Assembly (NCBI GenBank): GCA_030848705.1
Contig: CM061237.1
Location: forward strand, 79,727,910-79,791,909
DNA length: 64,000 bases
Direction: 5' to 3'
DNA from: Heracleum sosnowskyi
Lineage: Eukaryota; Streptophyta; Magnoliopsida; Apiales; Apiaceae
Under the pieces are notes generated by a model. That model did no database searches, was not told the origin of the DNA, and saw only the letters and a list, made by a program, of their open reading frames with translations. Shown here in pieces: positions 42,494 through 54,049 of the stretch. How positions within the stretch are numbered: position 1 is the first letter of the stretch; the number at the start of each line of letters is the position of its first letter. The translations under genes and the position numbers were made by a program.

Positions 42494-45400
42494 TGTAACA
42501 CCCCATCTAAAATTAAATGAGGGACTACTTATTAAATCATAAACCTGCAAACAGAGCACTAAATAATTTCTAAATAATGCTTAAATAAGTCTAATAATCT
42601 CCAAAATAATATTTATCCTCCAAAACAATTCAAACCGATAAATACGAAAAATCCAAAATTGAACAATAAAGTCTAATAATGCTAGAAATAAGCAAATTCT
42701 AATAAATGGATAAAGGGTGCTCTCCATCACACAATCCCAGATCCCCCTAAGCACCTGCCAGAAAAAAGAATACGGCATGAGCCAATTGCCCAGTACGGAT
42801 TTGGAATACAGTTTATAAAACAAAAAAACAGATATTCATATTTGACAGTTTGTAATAAAAATAATTAATTGAAAACAAGTATGGCTGAAGCAACGAAGGG
42901 TTAGGATATGTCATACCGAGATCAGAACATATACAAATACACACATCATAGGGTACCTAATGTGTGCAACAAATCGGATAACGTGTACGGCATATACAAC
43001 GTCACCGTCAAATCAAATCACAAATAACAAACTCTGGGTGCACCCACGTATCCTGAAACAAATATCAAAATGCGCAAAACTCCTCCCAAGAGCTATCAGA
43101 ACAGAAGGATACGTCATGACCAATCACACTGTCATGGAAGTGTCATGCCACCGGTGCCACAATGACATGGCTGTAGTACCCCTACAGCTGGTTAATTTGG
43201 TATACCCTATATCACTAAGGGTTCAAATATAATATTTCGCAAAACTTTTAAAATCACAGAAACAGATATTTTAAATATTTCCAACAGATATAAAATGTAC
43301 GCAATATCAGAAAATCGCAAAAACAGATATTTTAAATATTTCGAAACAGATTTAAAAATATTTTTCAGAGTCAGAACAAATTTTCAGAATCAAAGTGATT
43401 AAAAACCAAACGAACAAATTTGGGGTCAAAACAAATTTAACATTAATATTTTCAAGAGGAGTAGAGCTGAATAAAATAGGAGAGAATATGTACCTCAAAT
43501 ATAGCAATCTCAAACACCCCTATAAACTCTCGACTTCCAATCTAAATACGAGATATATAATTTATAATTAACATACATTCTCTTTATATTTAATCATTAA
43601 GCTCCTATTAACTAATTATCCACAAGTTTAGATAAAACATGTACATGAATTAACTAGTTAGCCATTACAATTATCGGTATCAGTTTCATATAGTTCGTGA
43701 CATGTTCTTTTATAATTATCTTAACATTAACTATCATGTCTTAATAATTAACTAAATTAATCTAAAGGCATTTATTTTAACATATAAAACTATGGCTTTG
43801 ACTCTACATAAGCACACCCGCATGACATCCATTTGAATTAATATGACATGCATAACCTCTAACCAAACTACTCCCAATTTAAAAAAAAAAACGAAAGGTC
43901 CCACATATTAACTTACATGTACACTAAAATTAGCTAATCAGGAGTTGTTAACAAACGCACACATTAAACATTGTAAATCAAAAATACCTTTGCAGGGCCG
44001 GTTAACACACATCGATTTAAATAATTAGCGTAGCCATGTAATCATATATATACCAGTTTAATATCCCGAATAACAATGTAACATTATAAATTATAATTCT
44101 TAGTGTTCAACTCAGTTATGAGAAATTTACACCGTGAGTACGTGATCCGTTGGTTTATAGTAAATAGAGTACAGAATGCATATTATATTAGTGTATAGAG
44201 ACTATGAAATCTAGGCAGACATCTACCAATGTATATTAATGAATCAATATAATAATTATACATATTATACTTTTAAAGAGCATGCGATTACACTATTAAA
44301 TCATTTATACAACATTACAATTTAGAGTACCTGGTTTAACACGAAATAAGAACCAACAAGCAACGCCTCTGTTTTCTCTTTATTTTTTCCTTTTTTTATT
44401 TCTCTCTGCGACCTTACTCTAGAGTTTGGCTATTTAATCGTGAATGACCGGGTGTGTTCATAAATAGTGCTTAAAATATCCTATCATTATTAAAATTGGA
44501 ATTTAATAATTTTCTAAACACTTACTATAATCTTCTCTTCTTTTCTATTTAATTGATATATTTAATCACTTATTATTATTATTAAATTATTATTAAATTA
44601 CGGATATTACATATATACCCCCTTAAAAAGGATTCCGTCCCCGGAATATAACGAAACTAAAACTCGTATCTGAATCAAATAAGTGCGGATATCTCTCACG
44701 AATAGATCCCTCTAATTCCCAAGTAGCCTCTCTCTCAGAATGATTTTTCCACAAGACTTTCACAAACGAAATAGTACTCTTTCTCATAACTCGCTCCTCT
44801 CGAGCTAGGATAGCTTCTGCTTCCTCCTCACAAGAAAGATACTGAACTATGTGAAGCGGATGATACTTGTAACCCCTCAGAACAGACACATGAAAAACAT
44901 TATGCACATGAGAAAACTGTGGTGGCAACGCAACCCTATAAGACACTTCGCCAACCTTCTCTATAACATCAAAAGGACCAACATATCTCGGACTAAGCTT
45001 CCCTTTCATGTCAAAACGTTTAACACCCTTCCAAGGCGACACCTTCAAGAACACATGATCACCAGGTTCAAATCCACCAAACTTCCTATGTTGATCCGCA
45101 TAACTCTTTTGACGTGATCGAGCCTCCTTCAAACTTGCCTTAGCCTGCTCCACCTTCTCATTAGTGACTCTAACTAACTCTGGTCCTTCAATGACTCTCT
45201 CACCAACCTCATCCCAACAAGACGGTGATCTACACCTTCTACCATACAAAGCCTCAAATGGTGGCATACCAATACTCATGTGCCAACTATTATTGTACGC
45301 AAACTCAACAAGATGCAAATATTTATCCCAATCACCTGTCCACTCCAACGCACAAGTCCTCAACATATCCTCCAATGTCTGAATCGTCCTCTCTGACTGT

Positions 45401-46725
45401 CCATCAGTCTGCGGATGAAAAGCCGTACTAAAATTAATTCTCGTGCCCCAAGCCTGTTGGAATCCTTTCCAAAAATGCGATGTGAACCTCGTATCCCTGT
45501 CAGAAACTATCGACACAGGCACACCATGAAGTCTAACAATATCCCGCTGAAAAATCTCTGCCAATTAATGAATATGAGTAGTCTCTCTAATAGGCAAGAA
45601 ATGAGCTGATTTAGTAAGTCTATCAACCACCACCCATAAAACATCATTCTTTCTGAAGGTTCTCGGCAAATGAGTCACAAAGTCCATATTAATGTTTTCC
45701 CACTTCCAAACCGGAATATCTAATGCTGCAATAATCCACTAGGCCTCTGATGATCTATCTTCACCTGTTGACATATAAGACATTTCCCCACAAATTCTGC
45801 TATGTCTGCTTTCATTCTACTCCACCAGAAGTGCTCCTTCAAATCTCTATACATCTTAGTGGAACCTGGATGAATAGAGAATGAAGAACTATGAGCCTCG
45901 GTCAAAATTTCTTCACGAATCACCAAGTCTGCAGGCACACACAATTTACTACCCAACCATAACACACCCTCATCATCAACACGGAAATGTTTTTGCTTAC
46001 CAGCTGTCACCTCTGATCTAATAACATCCAAACATGTATCTTTCTTTTGAGCTTCCTTGACCCTTGAAACCAGATTTGGTTCCACTCTCAAACTTGCAAT
46101 GCTACCATCTGATCCTCGAATATAAAATTCAATACCAAAGCGCTCCATGTCTGAAATAAAATGCGGCTGAGTAATGAGAGATGCAACACTCCCCAAGTTC
46201 TTCCTACTAAGAGCGGCTGCCACTACATTCGCTTTCCCTGGATGGTACTGAATATTAGCATCATAATCCTTAAGAAGTTCAAGCCACCTTCGCTGCCTCA
46301 TGTTTAGCTCCTTTTGAGTAAAAATGTACCTGAGACTCTTGTGATCAATGAAGATATCACAAGTCTCTCCATACATAATGCCTCCAAATCTTCAAAGCAA
46401 AGACCACTGTTGCTAACTCCAAATCATGAGTAGGATAGTTTACCTCATATGATTTAAGTTGCCTAGAAGCGTAAGAAATCACCTTCCCATGCTGCATAAG
46501 AACACAACCCAGTCCTCTCTTAGAAGCATCACTATAAACCTGATATCCTCCACTCCCTGAAGGCAACACAAGTATAGGAGCCGTCACCAATCTCTTCTTC
46601 AACTCTTGGAAACTCTTCTCGCGATCATCATTCCACTCGAACTTAACACCCTTTCTCATCAGTTGAGTCATCGACAAAGCTATGGACGAAAAACCCTCCA
46701 CAAAGCGCCTATATTAACCTACAAA
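42494..46725 (-). mobile_element. Decayed Tekay-type Gypsy element 2, 5' truncated
   Basis: It comprises a 3' LTR at 42494-44611 (TGTAACACCC to CGGATATTACA, 2118 bp), a polypurine region (44612-44630) and 2.1 kb of broken pol. It ends at about 46725 within RT. The LTR ends match those of Tekay element 1, but the body has diverged. Protease, gag, the first part of RT and the 5' LTR are gone. Confidence 0.8.
44623..46725 (-). pseudogene. pol: Pol remnant of Tekay element 2 (end of RT, RNase H, integrase, chromodomain)
   Basis: Three open pieces are recognisable. 46357-46701 covers the end of RT and RNase H (VYSDASKRGLGCVL). 45720-46376 covers the end of RNase H and the integrase zinc finger (HPGSTKMYRDLKEHFWW, CLICQQV). 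44623-45564 covers the integrase core end (NPQTDG-type FHPQTDGQSER), GPF/Y motif and chromodomain (VSFVKVLWKNHSEREATWELE). Between them a two-base deletion (about 46365), a one-base deletion (about 45726) and an in-frame TAA (about 45565) break the frame, and another TAA lies upstream at about 46715. It is a dead copy. Confidence 0.85.
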
Positions 46726-47742
46726 TCAATAAAAAAATTGTGATGTGCATATATACCTTTGATCAATAAAAATAGAAGAAACTTTTTTTGAAGACTTGGA
46801 AAATCAAAGTAGCTAGAAAAGTCGTCAGAATAATCATCATAAGTATGACTCATAAACTCCTCCTAAATCGGATCCTTATATCTCAAAGAAAGATTTTCAA
46901 TTTCATCAATCTTAAATTCCTCCTCATTTATAATTGGACACTTATCAGTTTTTATCTCATCTACCACTTCATTAAGCTCAATGTCAATTTCTAAATTTGG
47001 TAGAATTTCAATTGCATCCAATTTATTATTATCACTCATGGGACAATCATCAACTAAACAAACAGGCTCATCAAACGCAAAATTTTCATCAACTACTAAA
47101 TAAGAATCATGGATCATTGGAAAATTGACACAAGGATGAACTTGAAGACAACCATTATACATCACAAGTTGAACTTCCATAATAAAGCCATTTCTTATAG
47201 CATTCTCATTGTACCAACCTATAGACTCTACTTCACATGAACTATCACTCTTATTAGCAATCTCAAAATATGGGTCATCAAAGTGTTTAAAAAGTCCCAA
47301 AGAAAGTAAAGAAGGATTAGAATGATTTAAACTCTTATCAACACCATTGCATACGTAAGAATCATGGTTTTGATTTTTAAAATAATATGAAAAAATCAGT
47401 GCTAGGAGGGCATGGATCATAATATGAGTTGTAACAATCGAACGAGTTCACCTAATATGCATTAAAATCCTCATACTCATTGAATTGTTGATAAGGATTA
47501 AAGTCTCGATATCGTTCTTGACTGCAAAAGATTTCTTGAGCGTTATTCCAACCAAAATTGTTATCTATATCGTCTCTCTACCTCAAAATCTTGCTTTAGG
47601 TTCCACAAATAAATCTATAGCAACACAAACAAAAAGAACAAAAGAAGGAAAAAAACTATGTAAAAATATAAAATCTAAACTATAAGAAACAATTAACTCA
47701 AAATCAATATTGATGCCTTTCCCGGCAGCGGCGCCAATTTAT
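46726..47742 (-). mobile_element. Leader and 5' internal fragment of an Athila/Ogre-like Gypsy element
   Basis: A primer site (about 47717-47736, minus strand TGGCGCCGCTGCCGGGAAAGG) sits a few bases from an LTR edge at 47743. This primer site, complementary to an Asp-type tRNA, is what I know from Athila-like elements. Downstream on the minus strand comes a leader of about 300 bases and one ORF, then the junction with the Tekay remnant. No gag, RT or integrase is present. Confidence 0.55.
46863..47420 (-). CDS. Unrecognised ORF in the Athila/Ogre-like fragment, 185 aa
   Basis: An uninterrupted frame with ATG at 47420, about 300 bases after the primer site. The N-terminus is hydrophobic (ALLALIFSYYF) and could be a short signal-anchor-like segment; the rest is acidic and rich in Asp, Glu and Asn. 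Ogre elements are known to carry an ORF of unknown function upstream of gag, and this position would fit, but I see no diagnostic motif. It could equally be the 5' part of a truncated gag. Function unknown. Confidence 0.35.
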   Translation of the reverse strand: MIHALLALIFSYYFKNQNHDSYVCNGVDKSLNHSNPSLLSLGLFKHFDDPYFEIANKSDSSCEVESIGWYNENAIRNGFIMEVQLVMYNGCLQVHPCVNFPMIHDSYLVVDENFAFDEPVCLVDDCPMSDNNKLDAIEILPNLEIDIELNEVVDEIKTDKCPIINEEEFKIDEIENLSLRYKDPI

Positions 47743-48892
47743 TGATGTGTAATTTTGTAGAGAGCATTAAAAACTCTTTTTATATTAGGTTTATATAAAT
47801 ATTGTGAACATACAAGACCATAATATATTATAGAATAGAATTAGAGATAGTTGTACTTTAGAGAGAGAAGGGAGTCGCGAACCTTTGATTGTATCTATAG
47901 GAATTATATCGAATCGGGAGAGGAGTTATTATTCTAGTATAAGACACAATACACACAATTTAAGTATTAGATCAGGAGATTGATACGCGAATTGTGAAAC
48001 TGATAATCCTTGATTTTTAATAGTCTATAGTTGTGTTTTGTATGACCATGGGAGTGGCGTTCAATACCAATTCCAAGTCTTTTATCTCTTACAATTCAGA
48101 AGTGTGGAGAATAATTTATGGGTATGTGATTATCTACTAATTAACTAGTAAACAATTAAAACCTATAGAATATATGTTTGAGAAAATAATCCAAGAATTA
48201 GGGTTCTTCAATTGACTATTATGAATGTCTAATTTGTGTCTCTTATTTGCTAAAAACAATCCTTCTAATGTTTATAAAGTCCTCTCCCAAGGTAAATTAT
48301 AGTGCCTACAATTATCCCTTGATCGCCACTCCCATGGTCAAACAAAGCACAGCTATAGACTATTAAAAACCAAGGATTATGAGTTTCATAATTCACATAT
48401 CAATCTCCCGATCTAATACTTAAATTATGTCTCTCATATCATGTACGAGAATTACAACTCCTCTCCCGATTCGTTATAATTCCTATAGATACAATCAAAG
48501 GTTCGCGACTCCCTTAATTGTGTTAAGCGCTCAATGACAGATTAACAAGCCAAGAAAATCACAATACAACTAGACAAACATATAAGCCAACGAATACTAC
48601 CCAACCCTTGGATAAAGGGATTAGCTACTCATGATTGAATAAAACATATATGAATTAATACCACAAACCGTAAGTTTAAGAATTAAATCACGAATAATAC
48701 AACTTTACAAGTTTCTTTGAAATTTGGATGAATCCCTTCACTCCTTCTTCCAATCTCCCTCTCAAATTGTTTCTCTCTCTTCTATCTCTAAAGTACGACA
48801 ATCTCTAATTCTATAATACTATATGTTATGATCTGGGTCTTCTATTTACAAGTTATATATAAACCCAATATAAAAGAGTTTTTAATGCTCTC
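47743..48892. repeat. Head-to-head inverted pair of LTR fragments
   Basis: The left arm (47743 to about 48060) reappears in reverse complement in the right arm (about 48315-48892). Matching blocks include TAGAGAGCATTAAAAACTC (47756) against GAGTTTTTAATGCTCTCTA (48874), and GGGAGTCGCGAACCTTTG (47870) against CAAAGGTTCGCGACTCCC (48497). The right arm has about 210 extra bases (about 48518-48730) that the left lacks, so the left copy is internally deleted or the right bears an insertion. The left arm abuts the primer site, so it is a genuine LTR edge. Confidence 0.75.
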
Positions 48893-49394
48893 TAGGAAAA
48901 TATAAGTAATTTCCCAAAATAAATTGGATTCTGAATGTCAAATTTGTAATCTGTCTTTCAGGCCTGTTTCGGGTTTGTTCCAGTTGAAATCTTGATGTTG
49001 GACCACCTTTGGGTTTTAGATAATTCTGTTATCTTCTCATGGGCTTTAAGATCGTCCAATTCTGATGTCTAGAACTCCGATTATGGCCCAAACAGTGATG
49101 TATGCGTGTGTAGACCAATAAATCCGAATTTCCTTGTATTTAATGTCCAAATAACTCCAATTTCTTCCAAGTTTGGGAATTCTAGAATTCCTTGCATATA
49201 TATAATATGCAAAAGTCTTGACTCGAGTACTATCAAACTGAATTCAAATATTTTATTAGCCGAGATCGAGTAAATCGAAAGCTATAATTAATTTAACCTA
49301 TTTCGAGAAAGGTTTGAATATGAACGGTTCGGCTCGGGGTTGATTCGATGAAATATATGGATTAATAAAAATATTGAACATTTACATTGAAATA
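48893..49394. other. Noncoding DNA, probably LTR-derived
   Basis: It contains CTCCGATTATGGCCCAAAC and other stretches suggestive of LTR or leader DNA of the adjacent Gypsy fragment, but no boundary could be set. No ORF of note. The string ATATATAATATGCAAAAGT (about 49198-49216) recurs at 51632-51650, on the other side of the Helitron cluster. Confidence 0.35.
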
Positions 49395-49989
49395 TCTATA
49401 TTATTATATTAAAAACGAAACATTGAAAGTTTTGTAGTCTGGTCCTGAAAGTTTCTGTAGTCTGGTCACTTCATTCATAGCCGTTAGATATTTCAGATCA
49501 AATCGATGAGAACCGTTAGATAATATATTAAAATTATTATATAGAATATTTTTTCTATTTTTCCTAACTAAAACATCTAATTTGCCAAAAATATTGCAGG
49601 CAGTTTCATTTAATAAAATAACATAATAAGGTTATAATTGCTAATAACTAACCCATTACCATTTTTAGCCAAAGTGTATATTATTTTTTATATTTTATAA
49701 CTAAAATTTCGACTTTTCTAAAAACATAATAAGGTTATAATTTCTACTTCTCTAAATAAAACATCTCATTTTCCAAAAATATCACGAACAATTCTATTTA
49801 ATAAAATAAAAAAAAAATTATAATTATTAATGACTAACCGATTAAATTTTTTTTCCAAAACGTATATTCTTTTTTATATTTTCTAACTAATATTTCTCCT
49901 AACTAAAACCTCAAAAATGTCATGGACTATTCCATTTAGTAGCATAAAATACTAATATTATAAATCTATCTATCTATATATATATATTA
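49395..49989 (+). mobile_element. Helitron-like 5' fragment
   Basis: Begins TCTATATTATTATATTAAAAA and continues CGAAACATTGAAAG, a start shared with the two elements at 50436 and 50822. No hairpin plus CTAG end precedes the next Helitron start, so either its 3' end was lost or the next element is nested in it. Confidence 0.45.
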
Positions 49990-50435
49990 TCTATACTATA
50001 TTATTATAAGCAAACCACCCTCTATTTGGTTAGTAGTTTGGTCATTTGGTTGGTTGGTAGTTTGGTCCTCTAAATAATAACCGTTAGATGTAAATATAGG
50101 TAAATGAGAACCGTTGGATGTAATATTAAAATAATATTCTTTTTTTAATATCTAAAATGCTCCCACGGGTTCAAGGTTCGAATCCCGTCAACAACATATT
50201 ATTATTAAATATTTATATCATCTATTTTTCTAAGCTACATTCAAAAATTCAAGATATTATTACATCGACAACATATTAAAATTTTGTAAAATCAAAATAC
50301 AAAAAAAAACTTAGAATAACATCATACATATAATATTATATTTGATTACTTTTTAAAATCATATAAATCAAGATATAGATAATAAGATAAAAAAATATTA
50401 AAATTCATCCGTGCATCGCACGGGTTATAGGCTAG
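49990..50435 (+). mobile_element. Short non-autonomous Helitron, 446 bp
   Basis: The 5' end TCTATACTATATTATTATAAG is preceded by A. The 3' end is hairpin CGTGC-ATC-GCACG (50410-50422), nine bases, then CTAG (50432-50435), followed by T. The interior is AT-rich and includes GGTTCGAATCCC (about 50172), a B-box-like piece, but no gene. Confidence 0.65.
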
Positions 50436-50823
50436 TATTATTAAAGACGAAACATTGAAAGTTTTGGTACCTGTTTCTTGGTACGGTATTTGCCTTATTT
50501 AATTTTTTATTTAATTATTATAAAAATTATTATAATTAGTTAACTTTTTCAAAAATATCACGGGCAAATCGTTACTATTATATTTTAAAATTCAACGAAA
50601 ACATGTTACTTTCTATTTTTTTATCAAACCCCCTCTTTTTCCAAAATATCACGAGCAACCCGTTACTTATTTATTTTAAAATCTATTTTAATACTTTTAA
50701 TTATTTAAAAATGTTTAACATGCATACTTTTTTTTAATAAATGCAATTAATAAAATATAAAATATAAAAAATAAAATTAACAATTATTAAAAATAATCTG
50801 TGCATCGCACGAATTTTAAGCTA
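50436..50823 (+). mobile_element. Second Helitron in tandem
   Basis: Starts TATTATTAAAGACGAAACAT directly at the CTAG end of its neighbour. It ends with hairpin GTGC-ATC-GCAC (about 50800-50810) followed by GAATTTTAAGCTA, where the next element begins. The terminal TC is missing or shared, so the exact edges are approximate. Confidence 0.5.
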
Positions 50824-51630
50824 TATTATTAAAGACGAAACATTAAAAGTTTTGTAGTCAGACATACGGACGATCGGTACTTAGTGATTTTATTTAATTA
50901 CCCTTACTTATTTTTTTTAAAAACTATCACTAAATAATAACATTATTTATAACTAATTACCTTTTCAGCTAAAATACATTACCTTTTTTTTATTTTTTTC
51001 TAACAAAATACTCTCTTTTTCTAAAAAAAAACCGGGCGATTATCTTTTTTAACAAAACCATGTTACTCTTTCTATTTTTACTTATTAAAACCCCTCATTT
51101 TTAAAAAATATCACGAGCAAACCCTTACTTATTTATTTTAAATGAGCACTTTTTCAGCTGAAACGTGTTACTTTTTCTATTTGTTTTTCATTTTCTAAAG
51201 AAATTATTATTAAATAATAACATTTTTATAACGAACTATCTTTTCAGCTAAAATACATTACATTTTCTATTTTTCCTAACAAAATCCTTTCATTTTCTAA
51301 AAAAATCACATACAATTATCTTTTTTAACTAAAACATGTTACTCTTTCTATTTTTCCTTACTAAAACCCCTCATTTTACAAAAATATCCCGGACAAATCC
51401 TTACTTATTTATTTTGAAACCTATTTAAATAATTTTAATTACGGGCACTTATCTTTTCAGCTAAAATATATTAATTTATTAAAATCTGTTTTAATACTTT
51501 TAATTATTTAAAAAGTTTAACACGCCTACTTATTTTTTTAGCAAATGCAAATTAATAGAATATTAAAACATAAATAATAAACATAATAATTATTATTAAC
51601 AATCTGTGCATCACACGAGTTTTAAGCTAG
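50822..51630 (+). mobile_element. Third Helitron in tandem
   Basis: Starts TATATTATTAAAGACGAAAC. Its 3' end is GTGC-ATC-ACAC (imperfect hairpin, about 51607-51617), then GAGTTTTAAG and CTAG (51627-51630), followed by T. The last 150 bases are similar to those of the preceding element, so the two are family members. Confidence 0.55.
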
Positions 51631-51951
51631 TATATATAATATGCAAAAGTTAAAATATTAAAAGTTCGATTAGGCTCGCAAAACTTATAAGCCGAGTAAT
51701 TTAAAACTCAATTTTTTTGTAAGCCAAATATGAGTAACTCACACCGCTGAATATTTTGATAGTTTTATCTTAATTAAATCTTAAATTAATTGTTAAATAG
51801 AATAAAACAGTTCTTGGTGCATGTAGTTAATGATTTATAAAGAAATTTGGTGTGATGGTTAGAGATGTGTGAATATAATTCAGAGAGGCAAAATAGTAAA
51901 TTACTAAATAGCCTTGAAAGGCCTTGTCGGCTTATAATATACTAGCTTATA

Positions 51952-52058
51952 TCGTGTGCGATGCACGGTTTTCTTTAATATTTTATTATTTTTATTTAAA
52001 ATTTTTTAATTATATCTTTTTTGATGAAATTTTGATATATATTTATATGTGTATATAA
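51952..52058 (-). mobile_element. Helitron 3' end on the minus strand
   Basis: The minus strand reads hairpin GTGC-ATC-GCAC (51966-51976), then ten bases and CTAG (51952-51955), followed by T. The element body would run rightward; related sequence (AGATCTAACGGTTCGTATTT, 62588-62607) appears beyond the Gypsy insertion, so it probably spans to about 62650. Its 5' end was not identified. Confidence 0.5.
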
Positions 52059-52198
52059 TACTCCCTCAGTCCCAGTTTTATTGTCCAAAATTTCCTGTTC
52101 GTCCCAAAATTGTTGTCCACTTTTAGTTTATATAGTAAATTATGTGTTAATTATGTTAATTTTTATGAAAAACAATACAACTTTTTGATAACTATCGG

Positions 52199-52691
52199 TG
52201 TTATGGATTAAAAAACGTACTTTGTGAATTTAATGAGCTTCGAGCTTTAATGGCTGCACTTGTGTTTCGAGACTAAATCGGTCCTCACAAGATGCCTACG
52301 TATCTCAATTCGTTATTGAGAATCAAGCCAAAGACGTAGTTCTGATTGTAGGATCAGGGACCTTATATAGGCGTCTGGAGCCTAGTATTTATGGTATGTT
52401 AGGGAGACTTAACGGATAAGTCTTCTTTTTGATATTGGATAAGTATTGTATTTCTTGCTGAAGAATTCGTTTCCTTGTTGGTAAAGGTTACGACTCATTG
52501 ATTGCCTTTAATTGGGATTCCAGATCCTTCTTTGATTAATTTTCCATAATCAAGGCTCTTTTCATGAGCTGTACATTTTCCCTACTCATTAATTACGAAA
52601 TTAATGAATAATTAGGGTGTCGGGCCTTAAATATCGGTCTTTTGTTTGAATAGTCAATTATATTTCTATAATTACTTTTCTGACCATATCA
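52199..52691 (-). repeat. 3' LTR of the Tat element
   Basis: 493 bp, TGTTATGG to CCATATCA. The adjoining minus-strand sequence AGTTGGGGGGCAAA (52692-52705) is the polypurine tract. The single difference from the other LTR is C at about 52425. Confidence 0.93.
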
Positions 52692-52837
52692 TTTGCCCCC
52701 CAACTTCTGGGAAAATCTCCCCAGGATTTTCGTAGAAGTTATAACAGTCATTTTTCGAGATCTTATTTTTCACGAATTTTTGTTCCACTTTCCTGGAAAA
52801 TAATTAATAATAATTTCCCCCTTTATTTTTTGGAAAA

Positions 52838-53560
52838 TCTGTGCTCTGGGCGTGCATACCCCCGCCTAGGAGACATCCTAGGTCGCCACGCCTAGGAACT
52901 ATGTCTCCTGGGCGTGGGTCTTTGATGATTGACTCAAGGAACTTCTGGGCGTGGGTACCCCCGCCTAGGAGACATCCTAGGTTGCCACGCCTAGGAACTA
53001 TGTCTCCTGGGCGTGGGTCTTTGAAGATTGGCTCAATGAGCTTCTGGGCGTGGGTACCCCCGCCTAGGAGACATCCTAGGTTGCCACGCCTAGGAACTAT
53101 GTCTCCTGGGCGTGGGTCTTTGAAGATTGGCTCAATGAGCTTCTGGGCATGGGTACCCCCGCCTAGGAGACATCCTAGGTTGCCACGCCTAGGAACTATG
53201 TCTCCTGGGCGTGGGTCTTAGAGGCCCTGCCTTAATCAGTTTCTTGGCGTGGGTACCCCCGCCTAGGAGACGTTCTAGGCTGCCACGCCTAGAAACTATG
53301 TCTCCTGGGCGTGGGTCTTAGAGGCCCTGCCTTAATCAGTTTCTTGGCGTGGGTACCCCCGCCTAGGAGACGTTCTAGGCTGCCACGCCTAGAAACTATG
53401 TCTCCTGGGCGTGGGTCTTAGAAGCCCTGCCTTAATCAGTTTCTTGGCGTGGGTACCCCCGCCTAGGAGACGTTCTAGGCTGCCACGCCTAGAAACTATG
53501 TCTCCTGGGCGTGGGTCTTAGAAGCCCTGCCTTAATCAGTTTCTTGGCGTTGGTATGAAC
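52838..53560. repeat. Minisatellite of about seven 99-100-bp units
   Basis: The units carry GGCGTGGGTACCCCCGCC, CTAGGAGAC and CCACGCCTAG. Spacing is 99 bases for the first four units and 100 for the last three, which also share different linkers (TTTGAAGATTGGCTCAATGA against TTAGAGGCCCTGCCTTAATC), so two waves of amplification are visible. The units are GC-rich in an AT-rich neighbourhood and contain self-complementary parts (CCTAGG repeats, GGCGTGG/CCACGCC). They lie in the 3' untranslated part of the element. Confidence 0.9.
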
Positions 53561-53839
53561 GCCAAGGGAACTTTGAACATAAGTTTTTCGAAATTGGTCC
53601 TTATGTCGGATCTTTTTCATATATATTTTTATATGTTGAATGTTCTAGATTCTTCTAGAACTTTCGATTCGAATTTATTTGGGCTTCCCGCCTAGCGATT
53701 CTCCAGGTTCTTCTAGAACTCGTAATTCAAATTTTGAATTTATTTGGGCTTCCCGCCTATGAAAGGCCCAGTGACCTGTTCTCGGTCCATATACCGTCTA
53801 TAGACGGTTTATTGGAACGTTGTCACCGGCTACTACTCC

Positions 53840-53846
53840 TATAAAT
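53840..53846 (+). promoter_or_regulatory. TATA box for the antisense ORF
   Basis: TATAAAT in ACTACTCCTATAAATCAAG, 210 bases upstream of the antisense ATG and on its strand. A conventional plant core promoter spacing is possible, leaving a 5' leader of about 180 bases. Confidence 0.5.
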
Positions 53847-54049
53847 CAAGTGGAGTAGAACTTCCATTTTCATACTTCAAAGTCATTCTACTAAATTTTC
53901 TCAGAAACTTTCCTTAGAAAAGCTCTGCTAGGGTTCCGCGGCAAAGCGATTTCCGGCGTTTAAGCCACCGTGCACTTTCCAGTTTCTGTTTATATCTTCA
54001 TCTTCTCCGTCAAGTTTTCTGGGTTCAAGCATTCTTCGGAAGGATTTTA

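Noticed and set aside
50150..50200. tRNA gene suggested by GGTTCGAATCCC
   Set aside because: Only a B-box-like piece is present; no anticodon arm or acceptor stem can be formed.
52841..53221. 126-codon ORF with repeated PPPRRHPRLPRLG units
   Set aside because: It is the 99-bp minisatellite read in a frame that happens to be open because 99 is divisible by three. It ends where the unit becomes 100 bp.
52838..53560. Regularly spaced repeats resembling a CRISPR array
   Set aside because: Units are contiguous and similar throughout, with no unique spacers, and the DNA is a plant retrotransposon.
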